Shown: positions 27,858-35,538 of the stretch, one piece after another
Numbering within the stretch: position 1 is the stretch's first letter
How the letters are laid out: the number at the start of each line of letters is the position of its first letter
Source: Enhygromyxa salina
GTDB lineage: Bacteria > Myxococcota_A > Polyangia > Nannocystales > Nannocystaceae
DNA: 64,000 nt
Assembly (NCBI RefSeq): GCF_002994635.1
Contig: NZ_PVNL01000030.1
Location: 186,001-250,000, forward strand
Reading direction: 5' to 3'
Program-made: the position numbers and the translations under genes
The notes under the pieces: model-generated
Told to the model about the DNA's origin: nothing
The model's database searches: none
The model's input: only the letters and a program-made list of their open reading frames with translations

Positions 27858-28457
27858 GTGCTCCGCCTCTACGGAACTGTGACCTCACCCTACGTCCGTC
27901 GCGTTCGCATCGTCGCCCACGAGCTCGGGCTTGCCTGTGAGCTCGTCGACACTGCGGCCGAACCCGGGCAGGCGACGATGCGCGCCGTCAACCCGCTGTG
28001 GAAGGTGCCGACGGCCGAGCTCGAGGGTCAGGCGATCTTCGACTCGCGGGTGATCAACCAGGTGTTGCTGCGCCGACATGGCCCCGGCCCGCTCGCGGCC
28101 GTCGAGGTCGACGACATCGCGACCGACAACCTGGTGACCGTGATCGACGGCGCCCTCGATGCGCTGATCAACGCGTTCTATCTGAGCAAGGATGGCGTCG
28201 GTCGCGAGACTGCGTCGTATATTCAAAAGCAGCACCAGCGCGCCGACGCGGCGATGCAGTGGATCGCCGACCGGGTCGACGATGTGTGGTTGACGCCTGC
28301 CAAGCAGTTTGGGCTGGCCGAGATCGCGCTGTGCACCAGCGTCGAGTGGATGCGGTTTCGTCAGACCTATCCGGTCGAGCGGCATCCGGCGATCGTGGGT
28401 CTGGTCGAGCGCCACGCGTCGCGGCCGAGCTTGGCCGAGACCCGACCGCCGAGCTGA
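27858..28457 (+). CDS. Glutathione S-transferase-like protein
   Basis: 199 residues from GTG 27858 (no ATG in frame nearby). The N-terminal thioredoxin-fold half begins LRLYGTVTSPYVRRVRIVAH with the conserved S-P-Y at the active site, and NPLWKVPTAELEGQAIFDS gives the cis-Pro loop and the glutathione gamma-Glu site (the usual E/D-S appears as D-S). The C-terminal half is helical, ending with YPVERHPAIVGLVERHASRP. Members conjugate glutathione or act in detoxification; the substrate is not evident. Confidence 0.87.
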   Translation: MLRLYGTVTSPYVRRVRIVAHELGLACELVDTAAEPGQATMRAVNPLWKVPTAELEGQAIFDSRVINQVLLRRHGPGPLAAVEVDDIATDNLVTVIDGALDALINAFYLSKDGVGRETASYIQKQHQRADAAMQWIADRVDDVWLTPAKQFGLAEIALCTSVEWMRFRQTYPVERHPAIVGLVERHASRPSLAETRPPS

Positions 28458-28479
28458 GTGATGATAGGCAGGTGCCAAC

Positions 28480-29268
28480 GTGGTCAACCGAATCACATTG
28501 GCAACAATGCCGCTGGCTACTTTGACCGTAGCCATGACCCTCGTGCAGATCTCTCGCTCCCGCCGCTTTGGCTCGAGCGGTGGCTCGAGTTCGATACCCT
28601 CATCGCGCGCGCTAAGCAAGACGAGCTCAGCGTCGCCGCCCGGGCCCTGGCTCTCTACCGAGAGGCTCATCAGCCGGGTGACGTGCGAAGTGACCTCGCG
28701 TTCGAACGCAGCGTGATCACGTTTCTGGGTCATACTGGGACGCCGGAGCTCTACAAAAACATGCGCGCCGAAATAAACACGCCTGAGATTCGCAACGCCG
28801 CCCCCCCGCGACTTCTATGCAAACGTCTCCGAACTCAGCATGTACCCATGTTACATGGCAGACATCTTGCTGCCGCACGGCTCGGGCAGCATGATCCAGG
28901 TCGAACCGCCAGCGGACATGCTCGAGGACTACCTCAACCTGGTAATGAACCGATATGACGACGTTGCCGCCGAGCTTGGCTCGGAGCGAGTCCATGTCGC
29001 ATTTGGCGAATTGCTGTCGGCACGAACGCTCGCGCGCCGGATATGCACGACAAGCGGGCCATTTGCACGATTTAATTTGGGTGAGTTGCGCGAGCGATTC
29101 GAGCCGATGACCGGCATCGACTGCACCGCGTTCCTCACAAACACCAACAGCGACGAGTGGACCCCGCTCCCGGCGGCTGCGATCGCCGAGGACTTCCTCG
29201 CCAGCGAAGCGAGCGAAGGCTTCGCGGACGGGGTCCGCTACTTCTTCGGTCACCGCATCCCCAGTTGA
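28480..29268 (+). pseudogene. Unknown exported-protein gene with one or two frameshifts
   Basis: GTG 28480 opens a signal-like start (MPLATLTVAMTLVQ). At about 28550 the sense passes to another frame, reading DLSLPPLWLERWLEFD, then SVAARALALYREAHQPGD and SVITFLGHTGTPELYKNMRA up to RNAAP. At a run of seven C (28801-28807) it must shift again by one base to continue as RDFYANVSELSMYPCYMAD and on to the stop at 29268. The second shift is well supported because both frames have gene-like codon use either side; the first is less certain (an alternative start is GTG 28458). The GC is lower than average. Either a true pseudogene or assembly errors at homopolymers. No family recognised. Confidence 0.5.
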
Positions 29269-29305
29269 TCCTGGGGAGGTCTCCCCCGGCTGAACTCACG
29301 GTGTT

Positions 29306-29324
29306 CGCCGACGAGCAGTCGGCG
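29306..29324. terminator. Hairpin between convergent genes
   Basis: CGCCGAC and GTCGGCG pair perfectly around GAGCA between the frameshifted gene and the convergent hydrolase. A second shorter stem, GGGGA/TCCCC, lies 25 bases to the left. Neither has a T-tract. Confidence 0.35.
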
Positions 29325-29325
29325 C

Positions 29326-30231
29326 CTACCCGTGTCGTCGGCCGATCGACTCGAGATACTCGAGCGCGAGCGCGTCGTTCGGCACCTTCGAGGGGTGAAA
29401 GTCCGGCGCCAAGTAGGCCATGAACGCGGCCGGCATCGTCGCGCCGATCCCCTGACCCTTGGCGCGCACCGCCGCGTAGTCACGCGCGAGCTCGGCCGGG
29501 CGCAGGTCGGGCTCTTGCCGAAGCAGCACGACGATCCCATGCAGCCAAAACCCCGTGAGCACGATCGTGGCGGCGACCAGGCCGGCCGCGCGCAGGCTGT
29601 AGCTGTCGTCGATCCGCTGCAGGACCTCGTAGGCGACATCTTTGTGCTCGATCTCTTCGGCCGCGTGCCAAAGCAAGAGCTCGGCCATGACTGGCGGCGC
29701 GAACTCGTCGAGCACCCGCAGCGTGAGCGCCTGCTCCGCGAAGGTCGCGGTGAAGTGCTCGAGCGCGGCGGTGATCGACAGACGCAGCTTGGGCGGCACC
29801 TTGGGGGCGAGCCACTGGTAGGCGATGCGTCGGTAGGGCCGCAGGAACGCGTCGATATCGTAGCCGTGGCCGCGAATGATCTCGAACAGCCGCTCGTGCT
29901 CGTGGGCATGCTGGCCCTCTTGCCCATAGAAACGCTTGACCCGGTCGCGCAGCTCGGCGTCGGCGACCGGATCGAGCTCATCCATGAAGTGGTTGACGCT
30001 GCGCACGAAGAAGCGCTCGCCGTCCGGGAACACGAGGTTCAAGGAGTTGGCGATCGCGGTCCACACGGGGCTGCCGCCGGCCCAATGCCGCGGGATCTCG
30101 GCCCCGTCAAAGTCGAACTTCATGCGCCGCACGATCGGGTCGCGGGTGGGCGCGGCCGGCTGCGACGTGCTTCGGTTCGCACGCGAGCGCACGCGATCGA
30201 ACAACTCTTGGGCTTGGACGGGGAGCTTCAT
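29326..30231 (-). CDS. Predicted metal-dependent hydrolase (COG3687/PF10118-like)
   Basis: 301 residues from ATG 30231. The family is a helical ferritin-like protein; conserved blocks here are RRMKFDFDGAEIPRHWAGGS, NHFMDELDP, FYGQEGQHAHEHERLFEIIR and LLWHAAEEIEHKDVAYEVLQ. Glu and His in GQEGQHAHEH and in EEIEHKD form a likely dinuclear metal site. Two hydrophobic stretches near AAGLVAATIVLTGFWLHGIVV suggest membrane contact. The reaction is unknown although the family is annotated as hydrolase. Divergent from the next gene with 74 bases between starts. Confidence 0.83.
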   Translation of the reverse strand: MKLPVQAQELFDRVRSRANRSTSQPAAPTRDPIVRRMKFDFDGAEIPRHWAGGSPVWTAIANSLNLVFPDGERFFVRSVNHFMDELDPVADAELRDRVKRFYGQEGQHAHEHERLFEIIRGHGYDIDAFLRPYRRIAYQWLAPKVPPKLRLSITAALEHFTATFAEQALTLRVLDEFAPPVMAELLLWHAAEEIEHKDVAYEVLQRIDDSYSLRAAGLVAATIVLTGFWLHGIVVLLRQEPDLRPAELARDYAAVRAKGQGIGATMPAAFMAYLAPDFHPSKVPNDALALEYLESIGRRHG

Positions 30232-30305
30232 GCTGGGCCTCCGTGCCATTGTCGCCCATCGCCGACACAATGGGGAGGTCGCGCTGATCGGCGGACTGGG
30301 CTATC

Positions 30306-30920
30306 GTGGCGCCCCCGCTGCAGGTCATGAGCTACAACCCGATCGCCGAGAGCACCACGCGCTTCCTCGCCAGCCTCGACACGGACACGCGCGAGCGGGC
30401 CGAGCAAGAGATGTTGCGCGACTCGGTCCGCGCCGAGGGCGTCGAGATGAGCCTTGCCGACGAGATCAACCTTGGCAAAGCGATGATGTGCATCGCTGGC
30501 GCCGACGGGCTCAGCCGCGAGGAGCTGACCGGGCTCAAGTATCTGCTGATCATCTCGGGGGTGCCGCCCGTGGTCCAAGACCACATCCTCGGCTTCGACG
30601 CCTCCACCACGCGGGTCGACGATGTCGCCGCGCTGTTTCCCCACGCCAGTCGCAAGGCCTGCTATGTGCTGTCGGGGACCACGACGGTGGCGGCGCTCGA
30701 TGGCTTGTCCGCCGAAGAGCGCGACTTCGCGGTCGAGCTAGGCGCGAACCTGGGGCTGCCGCCGACGCTGGTCGTGCTGTTGCTGGCCGAGGCCAAGGCG
30801 ACCGCCCTGGCGATGCAAGAGGGCAACCAGCGGATGGTCGCCGAGCTGGTGCGCATGCGCGAGGCGCTGTACGACTTCGCGTTCGAGGCCCCGGTCGAGG
30901 GCGCGCTCAATCAGGCCTGA
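30306..30920 (+). CDS. Helical protein, possibly TerB-like
   Basis: 204 residues (a start at ATG 30327 would remove seven). All-helical, no signal peptide. Two internal segments, AMMCIAGADGLSREELTGLK and TVAALDGLSAEERDFAVELG, have the A-x-A-D/L-D-G-x-(L/I)-x-x-x-E pattern of TerB-like domains (DUF533/TerB fold), which occur in tellurite resistance and metal-stress proteins. This is a weak match based on pattern only. It ends 12 bases before the convergent stop of the five-gene operon. Confidence 0.6.
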   Translation: MAPPLQVMSYNPIAESTTRFLASLDTDTRERAEQEMLRDSVRAEGVEMSLADEINLGKAMMCIAGADGLSREELTGLKYLLIISGVPPVVQDHILGFDASTTRVDDVAALFPHASRKACYVLSGTTTVAALDGLSAEERDFAVELGANLGLPPTLVVLLLAEAKATALAMQEGNQRMVAELVRMREALYDFAFEAPVEGALNQA

Positions 30921-30931
30921 CTCGTGCGCGC

Positions 30932-31729
30932 TCAAAACCGCAGGCCGGCGGGGCTCAGCTCCGCTCGCAACTTGCTGGTCTGGCGGTGCGGCGCGAGCAC
31001 CCAGACGTCGAGCACCAGCAAGGCCACGCCGGTGACCATTGACGTGAGGCCGGCGCTGACCAACGCAATTCCGGGGGCGCCGTAGTCCGAGACTCTGGGG
31101 CTGTCTCCGGTGCCGTCGCGGGTCAGGTCGTCACGGTTGAGCAGGACCGCGCCCGAGACCGAGCCGACCAGGCCGAGCGCGCCGAGGGCGATGCCCACGT
31201 ACGCGGTCGGTCCGGGTGGAGTTGGCCGGGCTCCGAGCTGCGGATTTCGATCCGCGAGCGCAGGATCCAGCGCGGGTGGGGGCGGCTCGACCGAAGCCGG
31301 TCGCGCCGCGCGGGCCTTGGCGGCGGCGCTGGGGAGGATCGCCAGGCCCTCCGTGATCAGCTCGGCCGGGGTGCAGCGCAGACAGGTCCGCGCATCGCCA
31401 CGCTCGAGCACTTGCCCATCGTGGAGCGCGACCGAGTGGACCACGTAGACGGGGGTCTTGTGGTTGGGTTGGCCGACCTCGACGCGAAACACGAGGTCAG
31501 CCGGCTCGGCCGCCGCCACGGTTAGGTCGAGCCGCGTGACAGCTGCGGCGAGCTGTTCGTCGAACTCGTGTTCGATCTCCGCGCGGGTGACCTTGGGGAG
31601 CGTGTCGGCGACGAGCTCGACGCGCGTGCTGAGCTGGTCGCTGGTCTGGGCGTCGGCTGCGGACGCCCAGCCGAGCGCGGTGAGCAGCGCGACGCTGGCG
31701 ATGAGGTCACGGGTGAGGTGCGCGGGCAT
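30932..31729 (-). CDS. Envelope protein with CxxC motif, Pro-rich linker and two C-terminal membrane helices (operon gene 5)
   Basis: 265 residues. Signal peptide ending around ASAADA. A periplasmic domain (about 30-130) contains EVGQPNHKTPVYVVHSVALH and the motif RTCLRCTPAEL. A Pro-rich linker follows (PPPPALDPALADRNPQLGAR), then two hydrophobic helices (YVGIALGALGLVGSVSGAVL and IALVSAGLTSMVTGVALLVL), and the protein ends SPAGLRF. The same layout is seen at 33302-34144 and, without the CxxC, at 53467-54294. Last gene of the kinase operon, 26 bases after the lipoprotein gene. The CxxC may be redox-active or a metal site (inference). Confidence 0.75.
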   Translation of the reverse strand: MPAHLTRDLIASVALLTALGWASAADAQTSDQLSTRVELVADTLPKVTRAEIEHEFDEQLAAAVTRLDLTVAAAEPADLVFRVEVGQPNHKTPVYVVHSVALHDGQVLERGDARTCLRCTPAELITEGLAILPSAAAKARAARPASVEPPPPALDPALADRNPQLGARPTPPGPTAYVGIALGALGLVGSVSGAVLLNRDDLTRDGTGDSPRVSDYGAPGIALVSAGLTSMVTGVALLVLDVWVLAPHRQTSKLRAELSPAGLRF

Positions 31730-31755
31730 GTGTTGGTCCTTTGGATGGGTGGCGG

Positions 31756-33273
31756 TCAGGGGAGTCGATCGGCGCCGGCAAAGTCCGGCGTGCCGTCTGC
31801 GGTTGGGCGCAGGTTGCCGTCGATGTCCGTGCGCGGGTCACCGGTGCGCCAGTTGGCCATGCCGCTGATCTGGTCGGGGTAGGTTGCTGCGTCGAGGCTG
31901 AAGTCGCCGTTGCTGGCGTCGAGGAACCACAGGGAGTTGTTGTCGAAGTTCATTTCGGGGTCGGCCTCCGTGACCGAGTCGACGATGTCTGCGCTGTCGC
32001 ACGCGATCTCGGGCTCGTCGTGAAGTGCCACGATGATGCTGTTGCGGATGGTGACGCCGCTCTCGGCGGTGCACACGAGCGCGCGCGAGTCGTTGTTGTT
32101 GCCCGCTCCGATGGTGCTGTAGATCAACGACACCTCGCCGCTCTCGATATCGATGATGTCGTCTGCCCCGGCGCCTCCACCCACGAAGCAATTTTCGAGC
32201 TGGAGCATCCCGCCGTTCATGCGAATCGCGCCGCCCTGGTTGTTTGTGACTCGGGCGCCCTCGATCCAGGCTTGGCCGTCGCTGATGATCAACCCGACAC
32301 CGTCGTCCCCGGTCTCGGCCAGATCCACGCCGCGGGCGAACAACCGACCGTCCGCCAGCACCGTGATGGCCGGGCCCCCGTCGACCCCCTCGAGCACGGG
32401 GCGCTCACCGTCAGCGGCAAACAGCGCGACCGTCGTGGTGATCTCGACCGACTCCTCATATGAATCCCCGTGCTCGTGCACGATGATCCGCGTCTGATCC
32501 GGGATATCCGTCAGTGCGTCGGTGAGCGTGCAGTAGGCGTGTTCTTCTGTGCCGTCGGCGTTGTCACAGTCAGCGTTGTCGCCGTCGACGTGCAGCACGG
32601 CCCCCGGCTCAAAGCAGCTCCCAACCGCGAGGTTGCACGCGCTGTCCGGGCACTGATCATGATCCCCACACGCAACACAAGCATTGCTCGACACATCGCA
32701 GACCGGGGCAGTCCCACCGCACGATCCGAGCTTTTCAGCAGTGCAGGCCACACAGACATCCGCCAGGCAAACGGGCAGCCCAGGGTCCACACCTGCGCAC
32801 GCCTGGTCGGCGTCACTCATGCCACCACAGCCGACACAGGTTCCGGTGTTCAGATCGCAGAACGCCGCAGCCGGGTCCGAGCAGTCGTCCGGCCCCATGC
32901 ACGCCGCGGCGCCCTCGCCACCGTCCGCGTCCCCGCCCATGCCACCGTCGTCATCGCTCATGTGCCCATCGCCGCCAGCGTCGTCGCCCGCGAGCACGCA
33001 GCTATCGTCGACGGTGACGTCGCTGTCACCACCACAAGGATAGTAGCAATCATCAGCAGGACGCTCTGCGACGCAGCCGTAGCGACCCTCGGACGACGCA
33101 TCGCACGCGGCCGTGGTGCAGAACGGTCGCGCGTCCCCGTAGCGCTCGGCGCAGGTCTGGTCGCCCTGAGCAGACCGACAGTGTGAGCCATTTGATGAAG
33201 ATGCCACGCAGGCCGAGGCCACGAGGCCCCCGACGAAGCCGAGGCTGAGAACGAGAATGTGTTGTTTGTACAT
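31756..33273 (-). CDS. Cys-rich lipoprotein with C-terminal beta-helix domain (operon gene 4)
   Basis: 505 residues from ATG 33273, preceded by GAGGAGT as ribosome-binding site. Signal ILVLSLGFVGGLVASAC with the lipobox ASAC. Residues about 30-260 are Cys-, Asp- and Gly-rich with an acidic stretch (DDDGGMGGDADGG) and repeats such as DLNTGTCVGCGG and VSSNACVACGD. The rest, from about 270, reads as a right-handed parallel beta-helix: HVDGDNADCDNADGTEEHAY, then ladders like VLADGRLFARGVDLAETGDD, GAIRMNGGMLQLENCFVGGG and VTIRNSIIVALH. Such folds bind or cleave polysaccharide, but no lyase residues are recognised. Likely on the outer membrane. Confidence 0.83.
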   Translation of the reverse strand: MYKQHILVLSLGFVGGLVASACVASSSNGSHCRSAQGDQTCAERYGDARPFCTTAACDASSEGRYGCVAERPADDCYYPCGGDSDVTVDDSCVLAGDDAGGDGHMSDDDGGMGGDADGGEGAAACMGPDDCSDPAAAFCDLNTGTCVGCGGMSDADQACAGVDPGLPVCLADVCVACTAEKLGSCGGTAPVCDVSSNACVACGDHDQCPDSACNLAVGSCFEPGAVLHVDGDNADCDNADGTEEHAYCTLTDALTDIPDQTRIIVHEHGDSYEESVEITTTVALFAADGERPVLEGVDGGPAITVLADGRLFARGVDLAETGDDGVGLIISDGQAWIEGARVTNNQGGAIRMNGGMLQLENCFVGGGAGADDIIDIESGEVSLIYSTIGAGNNNDSRALVCTAESGVTIRNSIIVALHDEPEIACDSADIVDSVTEADPEMNFDNNSLWFLDASNGDFSLDAATYPDQISGMANWRTGDPRTDIDGNLRPTADGTPDFAGADRLP

Positions 33274-33301
33274 GATTGAGTACTCCTCAGATTTGGTTGA
33301 A

Positions 33302-34144
33302 CTAGAATTTTCCAATGACCCCAAGCCCAGCGTCATCGCGACTGGCCAGGGGGTAGAGACGGGTCTGTCGGCCGACGTCGACCAACAGCATGGTGAGGCC
33401 CGCGGCGACCGCCGTGGTCCCGACGCCAAGCAGCACATAGCCGGAGGGCCGGTGATCGACGCGCACGACTTGCTCGCGGCCGACGTCGTCGACGACCACG
33501 CCGCGTGAGAGCTCCCGGCCGGCGCCGATCAACACCCCCACGCCGATCCCGGCGATCACAGCGCCCGAGATGCCGACCGTGGTGATACGCCGCGGTGGCG
33601 GCTCCACGCTCCGGTCTGGCTCAGCCACGATCTCGCCCGTCTCGACGTCGCGGGCGGGCATGAGCACGGGCGGCGGCACAGATCGCGGCTCCGGCTCGAC
33701 GGCGGCGACCCGGGCGTCGAGGGCCGCGAGCAACTTGGGCGTCTGCTCGTCGAGCAAGGGCATGAGCCGGGCGTCGACGCACATGTGGCAGTCAACCCAC
33801 TCGATCACCGGCTCACGCTGATCGTGGTCGACAAGCTCAAAGTGCACGCCGTAGTCGTAATCACCCGATTGCAGCGCACGAAACCGAACCTGCAGGACCA
33901 CGGTGGCCTCGTCGGCCGCCACGAGCACGAAGCCCGCCTGTGTGATCCGGGGCCCGAGCTGGGCACGCACCGTCTGGTCGAGGCCAATGCCGCTGTCACC
34001 GAGGCCCTCGACGTCGACCTCCAGGCAGACCGATCGATCCCGAGTGTCGGCGGGCGGCGGCGTGGCGTGGCTCGAGTGGGGGAGGAGCAGCGCCGCGGCG
34101 CATACCCAACAACTGGCGAACATGGTTTGTACTGGTCGGTTCAT
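33302..34144 (-). CDS. Envelope protein with CxxC motif, Pro-rich linker and two C-terminal membrane helices (operon gene 3)
   Basis: 280 residues. Signal peptide ending about SSHA-TPP. The periplasmic domain (30-160) shows VRFRALQSGDYDYGVHFELV and the motif EWVDCHMCVDARLMPLLDE, matching the position of RTCLRC in the operon's last gene. Pro-rich linker, then helices VGISGAVIAGIGVGVLIGAG and YVLLGVGTTAVAAGLTMLLV, and the end AGLGVIGKF. Its ATG overlaps the stop of kinase gene 2 (ATGA, 34141-34144), so the two are made together. Probably a membrane partner or sensor for the kinases (inference). Confidence 0.77.
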   Translation of the reverse strand: MNRPVQTMFASCWVCAAALLLPHSSHATPPPADTRDRSVCLEVDVEGLGDSGIGLDQTVRAQLGPRITQAGFVLVAADEATVVLQVRFRALQSGDYDYGVHFELVDHDQREPVIEWVDCHMCVDARLMPLLDEQTPKLLAALDARVAAVEPEPRSVPPPVLMPARDVETGEIVAEPDRSVEPPPRRITTVGISGAVIAGIGVGVLIGAGRELSRGVVVDDVGREQVVRVDHRPSGYVLLGVGTTAVAAGLTMLLVDVGRQTRLYPLASRDDAGLGVIGKF

Positions 34145-35538
34145 CTGGTCTCCGGGTGGTCGAGCTTGGCCGCGGCTTCGCAGGCGTCCGCGAGCGAGCG
34201 AATCTTGGGATCATGGAATTCGGCGGTGAGCCTGGTGCACTCGCGCCAGCGCCCCAGGTTGAACAGCGCGGTGCTGCGCAACAGCACCCGCGCTTGTCTG
34301 GATGGCCAGCACGAACTGCGGGCGGTGTGCTCGAGGACCTCACGCCAGCGCCGTCGATCGAACGCAGCGTGCGCTTGGGCTCGAGCCCCGTCGCAGCCCG
34401 CCGTCCCGGTCGAGCGCGGCTCGACCTCGGGCTGGGGAGCCGTCGGTAGCTCGAGCGAGCGCGACTCGGGGGCCGGCTGTGGGGCGGCTTGGATCACGCG
34501 TGGTGTGCTCGCCTGCAGTGGCTTGGTGTCTCTCGTCGTCGCGACAAAGCCACCGCCAGCGCCCACGAGCACCCCCACCGCCAGCGCCAGCAGGCGACGT
34601 CGGGTCGCCGGCGAGCGAAGCTGGCGGCCACCCCCCGGGCCCGACCGTGTGCGGGTGGAAGCGCCGATCTCCGCGAGCCGCACGACGACCTCGTCGATCA
34701 CAGGGCGGTCCGCCGGACGGCGGCGCGTGCAGTCATACACGATCGCCGCCAAGGCCTCGGGCACCTCGTAGGCCCAAGCATGGATCCGCGGCACCTCGAG
34801 CTCGGCCTCGCGCTGGGCCCGAATGAACTCGTCGCGGTCCGCGAACTGGCGAAACGGATTGCGACGTGTGATCAGCTCGAACAGCAGCGTGCCGAACCCA
34901 TACACGTCCATCGCCGGCTCGGCGGGCGCCTTCGCGGCCTGCTCCGGGCTCATGTAGCCGATCGTGCCCGGCGTGTCATGGACGCCAGTGAGTCGGCCCG
35001 GCGCCCCCGCGCGCAGCCGCGGCGCGGCGAGATCGCCCGCGTGGCTAAAGTCGAACAGCTTGACGGTGCCCGTCTCGAGCACGAACAGGTTCCCCGGCGT
35101 GGTGTCGCGGTGCACGACACCGCGCTCGTGACAGTGCGCGAGCGCGGCGGCGACCTGTCGGGCAATGTCAATGATGCGATCCGCCTCGAGCCGGTTGCGC
35201 ACGAGCAGCCAGTCGAGCACTTCCCCGCGGAGCAGCTCGGTCGAGAGCCAGGGCCACCCCTGATCGGACAGTCGGCCGCAGTCGCTGAGCTCGACAATGT
35301 TGGGGTGATCCCGCAAGCGCGCGAGGTACTCGCCTTCATGGATGATGCGCTGCTCTCGCTCGGCCCGGCCCAGATAGCGCGGGAGCAGCAGCTTGAGGGC
35401 GACCTCGCGGCCAAGCCGATGATCACGGGCCCGAAACACCCCGCTCATTCCCCCCTCGCCGAGCTTGGCCAGCAGCTCGAAGCGGCCATCATCAATGGTC
35501 TGGCCGACGGCGGGCAGCTCTCGCGCGGTGGGGATCAT
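34141..35538 (-). CDS. Ser/Thr kinase-fold protein with altered catalytic motifs, one membrane helix (operon gene 2)
   Basis: 465 residues from ATG 35538, which overlaps the stop of gene 1. Kinase domain about 18-285: GEGGMSG glycine loop, beta-3 Lys49, HRDTTPGN at 143-150 and DFS at 163-165, then GTIGYMSPEQ. The catalytic-loop Lys is Thr (a change also seen as Ser/Thr in many myxobacterial kinases), and DFG has become DFS, which is rarer. It may be weakly active or a pseudokinase. A membrane helix at about 320-340 (LLALAVGVLVGAGGGFVATT) separates it from a short Pro-rich and helical region with AHAAFDRRRWREVLEHTARS, reminiscent of TPR. Confidence 0.88.
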   Translation of the reverse strand: MIPTARELPAVGQTIDDGRFELLAKLGEGGMSGVFRARDHRLGREVALKLLLPRYLGRAEREQRIIHEGEYLARLRDHPNIVELSDCGRLSDQGWPWLSTELLRGEVLDWLLVRNRLEADRIIDIARQVAAALAHCHERGVVHRDTTPGNLFVLETGTVKLFDFSHAGDLAAPRLRAGAPGRLTGVHDTPGTIGYMSPEQAAKAPAEPAMDVYGFGTLLFELITRRNPFRQFADRDEFIRAQREAELEVPRIHAWAYEVPEALAAIVYDCTRRRPADRPVIDEVVVRLAEIGASTRTRSGPGGGRQLRSPATRRRLLALAVGVLVGAGGGFVATTRDTKPLQASTPRVIQAAPQPAPESRSLELPTAPQPEVEPRSTGTAGCDGARAQAHAAFDRRRWREVLEHTARSSCWPSRQARVLLRSTALFNLGRWRECTRLTAEFHDPKIRSLADACEAAAKLDHPETR

